64,000 nt of DNA. Origin: CALARM01 sp964431735. GTDB taxonomy: Bacteria > Vulcanimicrobiota > SpSt-956 > JAKJGF01. The translations under genes were made by a program, and so were the position numbers. The stretch spans positions 20,473 to 84,472 of the forward strand of contig CAYSLJ010000004.1 in the NCBI GenBank assembly GCA_964431735.1, given 5' to 3'. Shown here piece after piece: positions 17,067 through 25,884 of this stretch; position 1 is the stretch's first letter, and every line of letters begins with the position of its first letter. Under the pieces are notes generated by a model. The model was not told where the DNA came from, made no database searches, and saw only the letters and a list, made by a program, of their open reading frames with translations.

Positions 17067-20000
17067 TTATATATTGGCTTCCAGTTTTTTTATTGCATTA
17101 TCCATTTCTTTTTTCATTGTGAACTGGAAGATACCGGCCTTTTTTCTCTGTTCCCTTATAGGTTCTATTGCTTTTGGATCTCCAAGTATTACCAGGGCTT
17201 TAACTACTTTTAATTTTACTGCATTATTCTTATCTCTCAGCCCTTTACTCATAAGAGTATCTACTGCCCGTAAATCTCCTATGGTACCAAGAGATTCTAC
17301 TGCATATTCTCTGACAAAATCCTTCGGATCATTTAATAATCTTTTTATTTCTTCAACAGCACTTTCATCTCTGAGTTTACCGAGTGCAGCAGCAGCTCTC
17401 CATCTTACATGAGGATCAGCATCTTTAAGAGCTTTAATAAGAGGTTTTACTGCAGCTCTATTACCGGATTTACCCAGTTCTTCTGCTGCGTCCTGTCGTT
17501 TTTTCTTATCTGCATCTCTGAGCTGTTTTATAAGATCTTTTATAAGTTTTACATCATCTATAAGTTCAGATGGCGGTGTATATAAAGGTCTTTTGAAAGT
17601 CGGCTTCAGTAATTCTTCTCTGGAAATTTCGTAATCATCACTTCCTTCGTGAACTATATCATCTGAAGGTGTCGTTATTTCATCAGCTTCTTCATCAAGT
17701 AATGCTGCAGCAATATCAGATTTCATTTCCCTTTCAGGCGGTATGTCACTATAGCCTTCATAAAGTTGTTCTGTAGTAGCACTCTCCGGAGGAGGATAAG
17801 AGTCCTGCCGTTCCTGTCCCTGATATGTTTCTTCTTTACCCCATTGTTCTGTCATTTCATAGCCGGCCTGACTATCTCCTGTAAAACCTGTTTCTGTCAC
17901 AGTTTGTTCTACTGGTTCCGATATATATTCCTGACTCTGTACTGTATCACTATAAGGCTCTGGCTTTTCAAAATCTTCTTTTCTTTCTTCAAACCTTTCT
18001 TCGAATTTTTCTTCATAAGAATAAGGCAATTGCTCTGTAATTTTTGAAACGACTTCTTCTTCCTGTGTCTGAAACTGCACCGGCGGCCCCGGTTCTTCAT
18101 AAATCTGTTCGGTAACCTTTGATGGAGGTGGACCGAATAATTCGTCTTCCAGAGAAGGCAGTGCTGAATGCGGTGCACTGCTTCCTCCTTCCTGGAGATT
18201 TTTTATTGCTGTCTGGGCATACATACTTACAAAAAAGTCGGGATCATTTAATGCTTCCTTGAGATAAGGAAGACCTCTTTGATCACCGAGTTTCCCTATT
18301 GCCACTGCACTGCTTGCTCTTACAGAGGAATCTTCATCTTTGAGTGCTTCTATAAGACCGTCTACGGCACGTTTATCTCCGAAATTCCCGAGTGTCTCTA
18401 CTACTGTTTTTTTTATACTTGAGCTTTCGTCTTTTAATAGAGCGAGTAAAGACGGAACTACTGCAGGAGTTCTCAATTTCTCAAGAGCCATAATGGCATT
18501 ACCTCTTACAGAAGCTTCTACATCATAAAGAGCTTTTATAAGTGCATCGGTAGATCTTGGATCTCCTATTATTCCCAGTGTTTCAGCAGCTTTTCTTCTT
18601 ACTTCCGGATCTTCATCCTGAAGTACTGTTACAAGCGGTTCAACTGCTCTTTTATCCCTTATTTTACCAAGAGCTTCTTCTATAAGTATTTTTAACGGTA
18701 TTTCTTTTTCACAGAATAATGCTTCTACAAGGGAGTCTACTGCTCTTGCATCGGCCAGTTCTCCCAGTGAAACTATTGCAGTTTTTCTTACTGATTGATC
18801 ATCATCCTGAAGAGCACCCATAAGAATGTTAAATATTTTTTCAATATCGTCAAAATCTTCTTCCCTTATTTCTTCGTCTCCACCGGCATACTGCTCTTCC
18901 TGAGGTGCTTCTACTTCTTCTTCATAGGGTTTACCGTAAAGGTCATCTTCCAGTGAAGGAGGCGCTTTTGTGGCACCTGCTGTATGTTTATCGGAAGGCA
19001 ATGACCCTGACGGTGTTTTCTCTTCTGTTGTATCTGATTTATCTTTTAGTCTTTTCAGTGCTGCCTGAAAAGCATTACTTCTGAGTATGCTTTTTGTCTT
19101 TTTTACCTGTGTTTCTTCCGGCGTTGCAGGAGATGTTTCCGTTGTTTTGCTTCTTTTTTCACGCATTTTCATTAATGCCTGTCTTGCTATCTCAGCAGAA
19201 GTAAGAGGTTTTGTTACAGCAGCTCTATCTGCCAGTGGTATTTCTCCTCTTCTATCTTCTTCCTGCTGGTATTCTACACTCTCCTGTATTTCCTGTTGTA
19301 GTTCCTCCCCGGCAGATGGGAGATTTGGACTTTTTGATCCCGATAGTTTTGGTTTTCCCATAATTGTTCCTTTGCCTCCTCCATCTCTGTCACCGGATTT
19401 TGCAAATAACCTTGGTTTTGCTCCCCCACCTTTCGGAGTAAGTGGAACTGTCGGATTTTGTCTTGCCCCTGCCTGTTCTTCTATTATCTGTTCTTCTTCT
19501 GCACCCTGATCTTGCCTTCTGGATTCAAGCAATTTTTTCTTCGGTTTAAGCTCTATTACCTGACTTGGTGCTTCCTGTGGCTGAGATGTTTTGGGTATTA
19601 ACTGTTGTTTCCCTTTACTCAATGGTATAAGTTTTTCCGTAGGAGGAGCTTTCAGGGAAGAAGCTGAGGGAGAAGCCTTTGTGTCTTCAATGGCAGATAG
19701 TTTACTTATTGAACCTTTTGCCGAAATTCTTACCATGGCATCTTCATCCTTAAGAGCATCTTTCAGTGGTTCTATAGCTTTTTTATCCCTGAGTTCTCCG
19801 AGAGCTTTTACTGCTGCCCATCTTACATAGGATTCTTTATCCTTCAACATCATTATAAGAGGGTCAACGGCCGTTTCGTCATTTAATTTTCCCAGAGCAT
19901 CCACTGCAGCCCATCTGACATATAGATTTTGATCTGAAAGTGCGTTTATTAAAGGCCCTACAGCCGATATATCTTCCAGTTTTCCGAGAGATTCTGCTAC

Positions 20001-20351
20001 AGCTTTCCTGACATAAATATTTTCGTCGTTAAGTGTATTTATGAGTGGTTCTACTGAACAGGGATCTCCTAATTTTCCCAGAGCTTCAGCTGCAAATTTA
20101 CGTACAGACATACTTTCATCAGATAATGCATTTATAAGAGGTGTTACAGATCTTTGATCTATAACCTTGCCCAGCCCTTCTGCTGCAAATTTTCTAACTA
20201 AAGAATTATCCGAACCGAGAGCTTCTATAAAAGGATCAGCTTCTGTTTTACTATCTAATTTATCCAGAAATTCTGCTGCTCCCTTGCTGGCTGCCGGCCC
20301 CTGACTTTTTAATTCCTCTATAATCCTGTATATTTCAGCACTCTCCGCCAT
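17067..20351 (-). CDS. Large HEAT-repeat protein with three HEAT blocks
   Basis: The 1094 residues hold HEAT/PBS-lyase repeats in three blocks at about 30-215, 505-735 and 940-1090 (for example VRKFAAEALGKLGDP, VRWAAVDALGKL). They are separated by long Pro/Glu/Gln-rich, probably disordered linkers with several EDDLYG and EDELFG motifs. There is no signal peptide, so it is probably cytoplasmic. The end (KAIEPIREQRKKAGIFQFTMKKEM split over two lines of sequence) matches the C terminus of the neighbouring HEAT protein, indicating duplication. HEAT solenoids bind proteins or nucleic acids; PBS-lyase-type repeats also occur in regulators of motility. A link to the nearby pilus motors is only positional. 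Confidence 0.85.
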   Translation of the reverse strand: MAESAEIYRIIEELKSQGPAASKGAAEFLDKLDSKTEADPFIEALGSDNSLVRKFAAEGLGKVIDQRSVTPLINALSDESMSVRKFAAEALGKLGDPCSVEPLINTLNDENIYVRKAVAESLGKLEDISAVGPLINALSDQNLYVRWAAVDALGKLNDETAVDPLIMMLKDKESYVRWAAVKALGELRDKKAIEPLKDALKDEDAMVRISAKGSISKLSAIEDTKASPSASSLKAPPTEKLIPLSKGKQQLIPKTSQPQEAPSQVIELKPKKKLLESRRQDQGAEEEQIIEEQAGARQNPTVPLTPKGGGAKPRLFAKSGDRDGGGKGTIMGKPKLSGSKSPNLPSAGEELQQEIQESVEYQQEEDRRGEIPLADRAAVTKPLTSAEIARQALMKMREKRSKTTETSPATPEETQVKKTKSILRSNAFQAALKRLKDKSDTTEEKTPSGSLPSDKHTAGATKAPPSLEDDLYGKPYEEEVEAPQEEQYAGGDEEIREEDFDDIEKIFNILMGALQDDDQSVRKTAIVSLGELADARAVDSLVEALFCEKEIPLKILIEEALGKIRDKRAVEPLVTVLQDEDPEVRRKAAETLGIIGDPRSTDALIKALYDVEASVRGNAIMALEKLRTPAVVPSLLALLKDESSSIKKTVVETLGNFGDKRAVDGLIEALKDEDSSVRASSAVAIGKLGDQRGLPYLKEALNDPDFFVSMYAQTAIKNLQEGGSSAPHSALPSLEDELFGPPPSKVTEQIYEEPGPPVQFQTQEEEVVSKITEQLPYSYEEKFEERFEERKEDFEKPEPYSDTVQSQEYISEPVEQTVTETGFTGDSQAGYEMTEQWGKEETYQGQERQDSYPPPESATTEQLYEGYSDIPPEREMKSDIAAALLDEEADEITTPSDDIVHEGSDDYEISREELLKPTFKRPLYTPPSELIDDVKLIKDLIKQLRDADKKKRQDAAEELGKSGNRAAVKPLIKALKDADPHVRWRAAAALGKLRDESAVEEIKRLLNDPKDFVREYAVESLGTIGDLRAVDTLMSKGLRDKNNAVKLKVVKALVILGDPKAIEPIREQRKKAGIFQFTMKKEMDNAIKKLEANI

Positions 20352-20456
20352 TTTCAGGCACCTCCATAATTACTCTACTTCTTTATTACTGCTCTGAGAT
20401 ATTTTTTGTTGTTTAATTATAGAATTAATGTTCCCATATGTCAATTAATTAATTAT

Positions 20457-22184
20457 TTAAGTGAATTTTTGCATTGCACTTTCTATAAGATTTAATACAT
20501 AATTATTTTTGAATTTTACAGCCAGTTTATAGGCTTTATCCAGTTCTTCCGTATATTCTTTTATTTTTTTCTGGCCTGCCATGGCAAGAGCCATATTATA
20601 ATTTATACCGGCATTATCCGGTGCCAGTTTAGCTCCCATATTGTAATAATAATATGCTGTATCAAATTTTTTCTGTTCAAAATACAGATTTGCCAGTTCA
20701 CAGTATATGTCAGCATCATAAGGATTAATATCCATTGCCTTCTTCAGACATTGAACTGCTTCTGTATGTTTATCTGTTTCAATATATATTTTTGCCAGAT
20801 TAAAATAACTGAAATAATTACAGGGATCAAGTTCCAGAACCTTTTTATATATTTCTCTGGCTTTTTTTATTTCCCCCTGCTTTTGATATATAAAAGCCAG
20901 ATTGTAATTCAGAACAGGATTATCCGGTTCTATCAGAAGAGCTTCGTGAAAACAATCCATTGCTTCGTAAAGTCTGTTCTCTTCGGATAATATGGCCCCC
21001 ATATCAGATAATATATATATATTCCCTGGTTCCAGTTCCCTCGCTTTATTTAAATGTTTAATTGCTTCCTGGAAATTATTTTTTTCATATAAAACCAGTG
21101 CTATATTTTGATGAATATTAACATTATTTTCATCAAGTTTCAATGCTTTTTTATAATTTTCCAGAGCTTCTTCTTTATTGCCTGTTAGAGCCATCAAATT
21201 TGCCATATTATTATAAGCTTCTGTGAACGTTGAGTCAATATTAAGAACTTTTTTATATTCTTCTATGGCTAATTTGTAACGGCCTTTATGAGTCAATTTT
21301 ATACCGAGATTATAATGAAAATTCTGTTCTAATATTTCTTCCTTCTCAGGTAAAATTTCCTCTTTAGAATTTTCTTCAGAGCCACCCTTCTTTCCTGCAT
21401 CTTCTGTGAAATTTTCCATTTTCTCTTTTAAACCAGCTATTTCAGGGATTTTATATTTTTCTTTCGCCGGTAATGAAGGCACTTTATCTGTATCAGAAGT
21501 ATTTATTTTTTTTATCACAGGAAGTTTTTCCTTCACATGAGGTTCTTCTTTCAGATCCATTCTGCTTCCCTTTATTACAGCAGGTTTTGCTCTTACAGAA
21601 GGTTCTTCTTTCAGATCAATTTTGTTTCCCTTTATTACAGCAGGTTTTGCCTTCATAGAAAATTCTTCTTTTACTTCAACAGCAGGTTTTGCCTTCATAG
21701 AAAATTCTTCTTTTGTTTCAATTTCATTTTCCGCAGAAGGTTTTATTTCAATGTTTTTTTCCACGACATCTTTTACTTTTATTGAAGGCTCATTTATTGC
21801 CGGGCTGTACGTTTCATCTGTGAAATCAGGTTTTTTATTTTTTTCTTCAATAATATTTTTTTTGGGTGCCGATTCTTCCAGTAATACTTTCTTTGAGCCA
21901 GGTCTCAGTGCACCGGGAGAAGGAGAAATTTCGCTCTGAAAAGCTTCTATAAGCATATTCTGAAGAGGACTTTTTTCTTTTATACAGAGATTTTCTTCTT
22001 CATTATCCAGTATAGGTATTACTACAGGTCTGTGTTTATGTTCTATTATTAAAGGTTCCTGAATTTTTGGTGCTTTCTGAGGGTTCAGTATATCATCCAG
22101 TGTGATAGGTTTTGGTTTGGACTGCTTCAGAATATTCAGCATGTCATCTGTGGATAACTTCTTCTTCTTTTCATCCTGTTCCAT
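20457..22184 (-). CDS. TPR-repeat protein with repetitive charged N terminus
   Basis: The first 280 or so residues are charged and low in complexity, with internal repeats (KAKPAV, KGNKIDLKEEP and variants). The N-terminal motif LSTDDMLNILKQSKPKP precedes DDILNPQ. From about residue 285 to 560 there are about eight tetratricopeptide repeats (YNNMANLMALTGNKEEALEN, AREIYKKVLELDP). No signal peptide is visible, so it should be cytoplasmic. It is the upstream neighbour of the HEAT-repeat genes on the same strand with about 105 bp between them, and may be transcribed with them. TPR proteins are adaptors; the partner is unknown. Confidence 0.83.
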   Translation of the reverse strand: MEQDEKKKKLSTDDMLNILKQSKPKPITLDDILNPQKAPKIQEPLIIEHKHRPVVIPILDNEEENLCIKEKSPLQNMLIEAFQSEISPSPGALRPGSKKVLLEESAPKKNIIEEKNKKPDFTDETYSPAINEPSIKVKDVVEKNIEIKPSAENEIETKEEFSMKAKPAVEVKEEFSMKAKPAVIKGNKIDLKEEPSVRAKPAVIKGSRMDLKEEPHVKEKLPVIKKINTSDTDKVPSLPAKEKYKIPEIAGLKEKMENFTEDAGKKGGSEENSKEEILPEKEEILEQNFHYNLGIKLTHKGRYKLAIEEYKKVLNIDSTFTEAYNNMANLMALTGNKEEALENYKKALKLDENNVNIHQNIALVLYEKNNFQEAIKHLNKARELEPGNIYILSDMGAILSEENRLYEAMDCFHEALLIEPDNPVLNYNLAFIYQKQGEIKKAREIYKKVLELDPCNYFSYFNLAKIYIETDKHTEAVQCLKKAMDINPYDADIYCELANLYFEQKKFDTAYYYYNMGAKLAPDNAGINYNMALAMAGQKKIKEYTEELDKAYKLAVKFKNNYVLNLIESAMQKFT

Positions 22185-22250
22185 AATTAAATTACATTTA
22201 TTCCCCTGATATTTTTTATTATGAGAATTAATTCTCTGTTTATTTTAATG

Positions 22251-22472
22251 CTATAGTTTTGCATTTTTTTACCGGCTTTATAGTTACTGACCTGAGCATA
22301 AGCATGTAATAACAGTCTTCCTCCCGTCACGCGTAACGCGTTACGCGTCACGAGAGCAGATATTTATTATTTATGCTCACCTCAATAAATAGGTTCCCGG
22401 TTTTAATCTTCCTGACCCAATACCTGATACCTGAAAATTTTTTTATAGTTTTTAAAATTTGCAAACGTATAG
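22251..22472 (-). mobile_element. Miniature inverted-repeat element, family F1 (copy A)
   Basis: The ends are ctatagttttgca and tgcaaacgtatag, which are inverted repeats of each other. Inside are the motif ttactgacctgagcataag (22284-22302), a perfect palindromic heptamer repeat at 22323-22353 (cgtcacgcgtaacg/cgttacgcgtcacg), the matching tttatgctcacctcaata motif, and caggtat-type heptamers. Related elements lie at 29700-29869 and 57614-57892. No protein is encoded. Confidence 0.65.
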
Positions 22473-22610
22473 TTAATATTAAATTAATGAAATTCTCGTA
22501 TACATTATATCAGAAATTTTCCTTTAATCCAATATAGATAGTGTTTTTTTATTACAGGTAGATTCACTTTTACTGGAAATTGCACTTGGTTTTGTAAATC
22601 TATTAATTAC

Positions 22611-22673
22611 TGAATAGTGAGTAGTGAAAAGTAAGTAAAATCCAATTTTTTTACTTTTCACTTTTCACTCTGA
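22611..22673. repeat. Inverted heptamer array (gtgagta/gtgaaaa)
   Basis: tagtgagtagtgaaaagtaag on the left mirrors ttacttttcacttttcactc on the right with period 7, giving a 20-bp-class hairpin. Confidence 0.75.
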
Positions 22674-22763
22674 ATATTCTGTGATAAATTTTTTTTCCAT
22701 TTTATATAAAATCACCTGTCATTTTTAAACGCAATTCCAATATAAGTTGGGAAATTATCGATG

Positions 22764-22792
22764 TTGACTGTATGTTTTTTTAAGGTTAAAAT
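22764..22792 (+). promoter_or_regulatory. Putative sigma-70 promoter
   Basis: TTGACT and TAAAAT are spaced by 17 bp, upstream of the 204-residue hypothetical gene by about 130 bp. Confidence 0.4.
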
Positions 22793-22920
22793 ATCTATGG
22801 CAGAAAATATTTATATGAAAATGATAAAGTCTTATGTTTCACTGCCTGTTAATTTTCATATTTGCTTGTGACCGCTCCGGTCATTTCGGTTAGAGAGTTA
22901 AATATGTCAGGACTGATTGT

Positions 22921-23535
22921 ATGGAACCGTTGAAACCTGTTGAAATAGGCATAGCTAAACTGGATTTAAATAGATTTCCTGCAGCAAGGGAAGAGCTTAA
23001 GAATAGATTTAGAAAAAAGGAAAAAAAAATTGTTTCAGAAGACAGTATGCAGCAGGAAGAACAGTCTTCAGAACAACCTGAAGAACAGTATGATGAACTT
23101 TATAAAACAGAAAAAGATTCTTTTGTTTTTCATTCAAAATCTTCCCTTGTGTTTACTCCTTTAGAAGAAGAAGTTTCGGAAATATTTAAACCTCTTCTTA
23201 AAAAACCTGTAATGTCGGAACTTGTTGAATTTCAACCGAGAACTGTAAATAATTTGAATAATCTGTTTCTTTTTAAATTAATGTATTATCTCTGTGAAGA
23301 ACTTCAGATTAAAGAAAGTCATTCTATTTCTTCTATAATGAATTATTTTTATTATCTGGCTTTATTTCAGGTTTTTCTGTCTCATAATCTTTATTCTCCT
23401 CCGGCAAAACCATTAATAATTTCAGAAAAATATTTCTCCAGACCTGTCGGTTTTCTGGAAGAAGGTATACATAAAATAGATTTAAAACCTGTGATGAAGC
23501 TAAGGGTACAGATTGGCAATTTTTTTGACTCTTAA
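22921..23535 (+). CDS. Hypothetical protein, 204 residues
   Basis: I do not recognise this protein. Residues 1-30 form a basic region (KNRFRKKEKK), 30-70 are Glu/Gln-rich and probably disordered, and 100-204 form a folded-looking hydrophobic-rich part (LFLFKLMYYLCEELQI, MNYFYYLALFQVFLSHNLY) without a clear transmembrane helix. The ribosome site ahead of ATG 22921 is weak. It lies just upstream of tRNA-Pro and is followed by a 160-bp gap. Codon use matches the neighbours, so it is probably a real gene. Confidence 0.55.
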   Translation: MEPLKPVEIGIAKLDLNRFPAAREELKNRFRKKEKKIVSEDSMQQEEQSSEQPEEQYDELYKTEKDSFVFHSKSSLVFTPLEEEVSEIFKPLLKKPVMSELVEFQPRTVNNLNNLFLFKLMYYLCEELQIKESHSISSIMNYFYYLALFQVFLSHNLYSPPAKPLIISEKYFSRPVGFLEEGIHKIDLKPVMKLRVQIGNFFDS

Positions 23536-23696
23536 ATTTTGTATGAATCCCTGTTAAATCCTTATTCCATGATAAGTTTACATCAAATATCCTGTATGCT
23601 TATAATTTTTACCGCTTGACTTTATTTTCGTACTATGATATTTTCTATTATAATCTAGGAGGAGATCTTCACAGACATATAGAATATCTTTTCTAA

Positions 23697-23770
23697 CGGG
23701 GCGTAGCGCAGGTTGGTAGCGCGCATCCTTCGGGAGGATGAGGCCGGAGGTTCAAGTCCTCTCGCCCCGA
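23697..23770 (+). tRNA. tRNA-Pro (anticodon CGG)
   Basis: The acceptor stem CGGGGCG/CGCCCCG, D arm, anticodon stem catcc/ggatg with loop ttcggga (anticodon CGG), variable loop and T arm ggaggttcaagtcctct fit a class I tRNA of 74 nt. CCA is not encoded. It reads the CCG proline codon. Confidence 0.95.
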
Positions 23771-23780
23771 TTATTATTTT

Positions 23781-23866
23781 AAAGGTATAGGAATTTTCAT
23801 TTTAAATGTTGCTAAATAAAGCTTTAAATGAAAATTAAGTAGAGTCAGTTTATCTAAATAATTTAA
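23781..23866. repeat. Dispersed repeat family F2 (copy 1)
   Basis: The segment aaaggtataggaattttcat ... agtttatctaaataattta is about 80% identical to 34480-34566; a short piece also occurs at 29484-29505. It lies between tRNA-Pro and the MEDS-GGDEF gene. Confidence 0.6.
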
Positions 23867-23927
23867 AAAATTAACGGGCCTTTTCCAGGATAGTTTTTCT
23901 TTATTTTTTCGAAAAGGTGGAGGTTAT

Positions 23928-25049
23928 ATGTCTAATTTTCTTTTATCCTGGGGTAATAGAAGTGAACTTGTAAACGGTGTTCATCCTGTTTTTTTATATT
24001 CTCACGATGAATATTTTATTACAGCTGCTGCTTTATTGTTCAATGCAGGCAATCAGGAGAAATGTTTTTTTCTGGGAGACAGCTCTTTTGTAAAGAAGAT
24101 TAAAGAAAAACTTGACCTCATAAAAATAGAAGAACCGCACGGAGAAGAAGATACTGACGAGATAAAGGAAGAAAAGAAAAGCTCTTTTTCCGCAGAAATT
24201 TATCCTCTTGATATTAAAGAACCGGACAGAGTGATTCCGGCTTTTCAGGATATTATTCAGAAGCTTGAAGGTGAAGGTTTTAAAAAAGCCAGATTTATAG
24301 TTCAGTCAGACTGGTTGTTTAATAATTCTCCCTCTATAGATAAGATATTATTATATGAAAAAGAGATTTCTTCATTTCTGGATAAAAATGACTCTATTGT
24401 AATAGATTGTTATAAATCATCATCTTTATCAGGTTCTGATATGATTAAATTATTTACATGTCATGACGGAATTCTTGTTGAAGGAGAGCCTTCATTCACT
24501 TATTTTACAAATTTCAAAGAACTTGCATTGAAGGATATACTCACAGGACTTTATAATGAGAGATACCTTCTTGAAAGAATAAGTGAAGAGATATTCAGGG
24601 CAAAAAGATTTAGAAGTTCCTGTTCTCTTATGATGATGAGAATTGAAAAACTGGATGAAGTAAAAACTAACTATGGTCAGGATAAATTCGAGCAGATATG
24701 TATAGAGTTTTCTTCTCTCCTTTGTAACAGTTTAAGAAGAGTAGATTTAATAGCTACAGTTAAGAAGGATTGTTTTGTAGTTTTAATGCCTGAAACCAGT
24801 AAAAAACGTGCGGTTATGATTGGTGAAAGAATACAGAAGGTTTTTGAACAGAAATTACTGGCAATGGAAGCTTATGCTGACACAAATATGTTTTTGAAAA
24901 CCGGTATTTCTAACTTCCCTCTTGACACAAGAGATGCTGAAGAATTAACTGTCCTGGCAGAGGAAGCTTTATCTGATGCTATGAATGAAGCAGGACACAG
25001 AACATGCCTGGCTCATAGAGATAATGACTGGTTCCCTCCATTGGATTAG
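23928..25049 (+). CDS. MEDS sensor domain fused to a degenerate GGDEF domain
   Basis: Residues 18-190 resemble the MEDS (DcmR-type sensory) domain: VHPVFLYSHDEYFITAAALLF at the N terminus with GxGxx-less P-loop-like fold. Residues 205-365 align with a GGDEF domain (LKDILTGLYNERYLLERI), but the signature is KKDCF (279-283) instead of GGDEF, so diguanylate cyclase activity is not expected. Such proteins can act as GTP or c-di-GMP sensors or as protein interaction modules. ATG 23928 follows ggtggagg. The stop is 18 bp before the ECF sigma factor start, so the two are very likely cotranscribed and this protein may feed signals to the sigma factor (inference). Confidence 0.75.
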   Translation: MSNFLLSWGNRSELVNGVHPVFLYSHDEYFITAAALLFNAGNQEKCFFLGDSSFVKKIKEKLDLIKIEEPHGEEDTDEIKEEKKSSFSAEIYPLDIKEPDRVIPAFQDIIQKLEGEGFKKARFIVQSDWLFNNSPSIDKILLYEKEISSFLDKNDSIVIDCYKSSSLSGSDMIKLFTCHDGILVEGEPSFTYFTNFKELALKDILTGLYNERYLLERISEEIFRAKRFRSSCSLMMMRIEKLDEVKTNYGQDKFEQICIEFSSLLCNSLRRVDLIATVKKDCFVVLMPETSKKRAVMIGERIQKVFEQKLLAMEAYADTNMFLKTGISNFPLDTRDAEELTVLAEEALSDAMNEAGHRTCLAHRDNDWFPPLD

Positions 25050-25067
25050 GTGCAGGGAGATTTCTCT

Positions 25068-25685
25068 ATGTCACTGAATGATAATGAACTTGTAGACAGG
25101 TGTTTAAAAGGTGACCAGACAGCATGGAGTGAATTTTATTCACTCTATCATAATCGTATAAAACAGATCGTTTCCTGGAGGAAATGGAGTTTTACCGATG
25201 GTGTTATAGAAGAAATAGTACAGGATGTTTTTCTGGATTTAATAAAAGGGTTGAAAGCCTTTAAAGGCGAATCAACCCTTTTGACTTATATACAGAGAAT
25301 TACAAAGAATAAGTGTATATCGGCCCTGAGAAAGGAAACTACTGTAAAGAGAAAATGTGATAAAGACAGTATTTCCTATGAAGATGTTGAATATAAATCC
25401 ACGTCCGACCTGAATAAGCCACTGTGCCCCGCCAGTTTCGGTAAACCGGAAGAAACCTTTTTAAAACTGGAAGAAGCCAGGGTTGTTCGAGCATCTCTCG
25501 AACAGCTTTCATCCAAATGCAGAGAAATAGTCATGATGAGATACTGTAATGAAATGTCTTATGAAGAAATAGGTGAACGTCTGTCAATTCCCGGCGGAAC
25601 TGTATGTTCCCGTTTAAAAAGGTGTCTCCTCAGACTGTCAGAGATTTACAGTGAAATGTCTTCAGGATTTAATGTTAAAAGATAA
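25068..25685 (+). CDS. ECF-type RNA polymerase sigma factor
   Basis: The 205 residues hold a sigma-70 region 2 (EEIVQDVFLDLIKGLKAFKG, TYIQRITKNKCISALRK) and a region 4 helix-turn-helix (LEQLSSKCREIVMMRYCNEM, YEEIGERLSIPGGTVCSRLKRCLLRL read in two parts). They are joined by a linker slightly longer than usual. I chose ATG 25068, after cagggaga; a GTG at 25050 in the same frame would give six more residues. It lies between a MEDS-GGDEF gene and a zinc-finger anti-sigma factor, the classic order of an ECF regulon. It should direct RNA polymerase to a small set of promoters. Confidence 0.92.
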   Translation: MSLNDNELVDRCLKGDQTAWSEFYSLYHNRIKQIVSWRKWSFTDGVIEEIVQDVFLDLIKGLKAFKGESTLLTYIQRITKNKCISALRKETTVKRKCDKDSISYEDVEYKSTSDLNKPLCPASFGKPEETFLKLEEARVVRASLEQLSSKCREIVMMRYCNEMSYEEIGERLSIPGGTVCSRLKRCLLRLSEIYSEMSSGFNVKR

Positions 25686-25704
25686 ATTTTTCCATGAAAA
25701 TTTA

Positions 25705-25740
25705 TAAAAAAAAGAAAAAAAGGAAGTTTTTTTCTTTTTT
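25705..25740 (+). terminator. AT-only hairpin between sigma factor and anti-sigma factor
   Basis: aaaaaagaaaaaaa, loop ggaag, then tttttttctttttt forms a long A-T stem ending in T residues. It has almost no GC, so it may only attenuate transcription. Confidence 0.4.
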
Positions 25741-25773
25741 ATCGACTATTAGGGTTGAATAACAAAAAAATAT

Positions 25774-25800
25774 ATACACTGTAAGATGTTCTGTGTAAAC
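25774..25800. mobile_element. Solo IS256-like end
   Basis: cactgtaagatgttctgtgtaaac matches the left arm of the IS256-like elements at 696 and 37241, and the following bases (ctgcaatggaataaggcttt) resemble their interior. No right arm is visible, so this is a decayed half-element. Confidence 0.4.
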
Positions 25801-25884
25801 CTGCAATGGAATAAGGCTTTAACCGGTGAATACATAGAATTTCTGAAACGTCAAAAATTTCAATCCTTTATAAGGGGTGATATT

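Larger units (their letters stand above)
22473..22920. other. Intergenic region with hairpins and a promoter-like site
   Basis: No gene is visible. The stretch holds an inverted heptamer repeat at 22611-22673 (gtgagta, gtgaaaa words against ttttcac), half of hairpin family F3 at 22694-22730, and a promoter-like pair TTGACT (22764-22769) and TAAAAT (22787-22792) with 17-bp spacing that could serve the next gene. Confidence 0.5.

Noticed and set aside
23616..23654. Promoter upstream of tRNA-Pro
   Set aside because: TTGACT and TATTATAAT are both present but separated by 24 bp or more, too far for a normal sigma-70 site.
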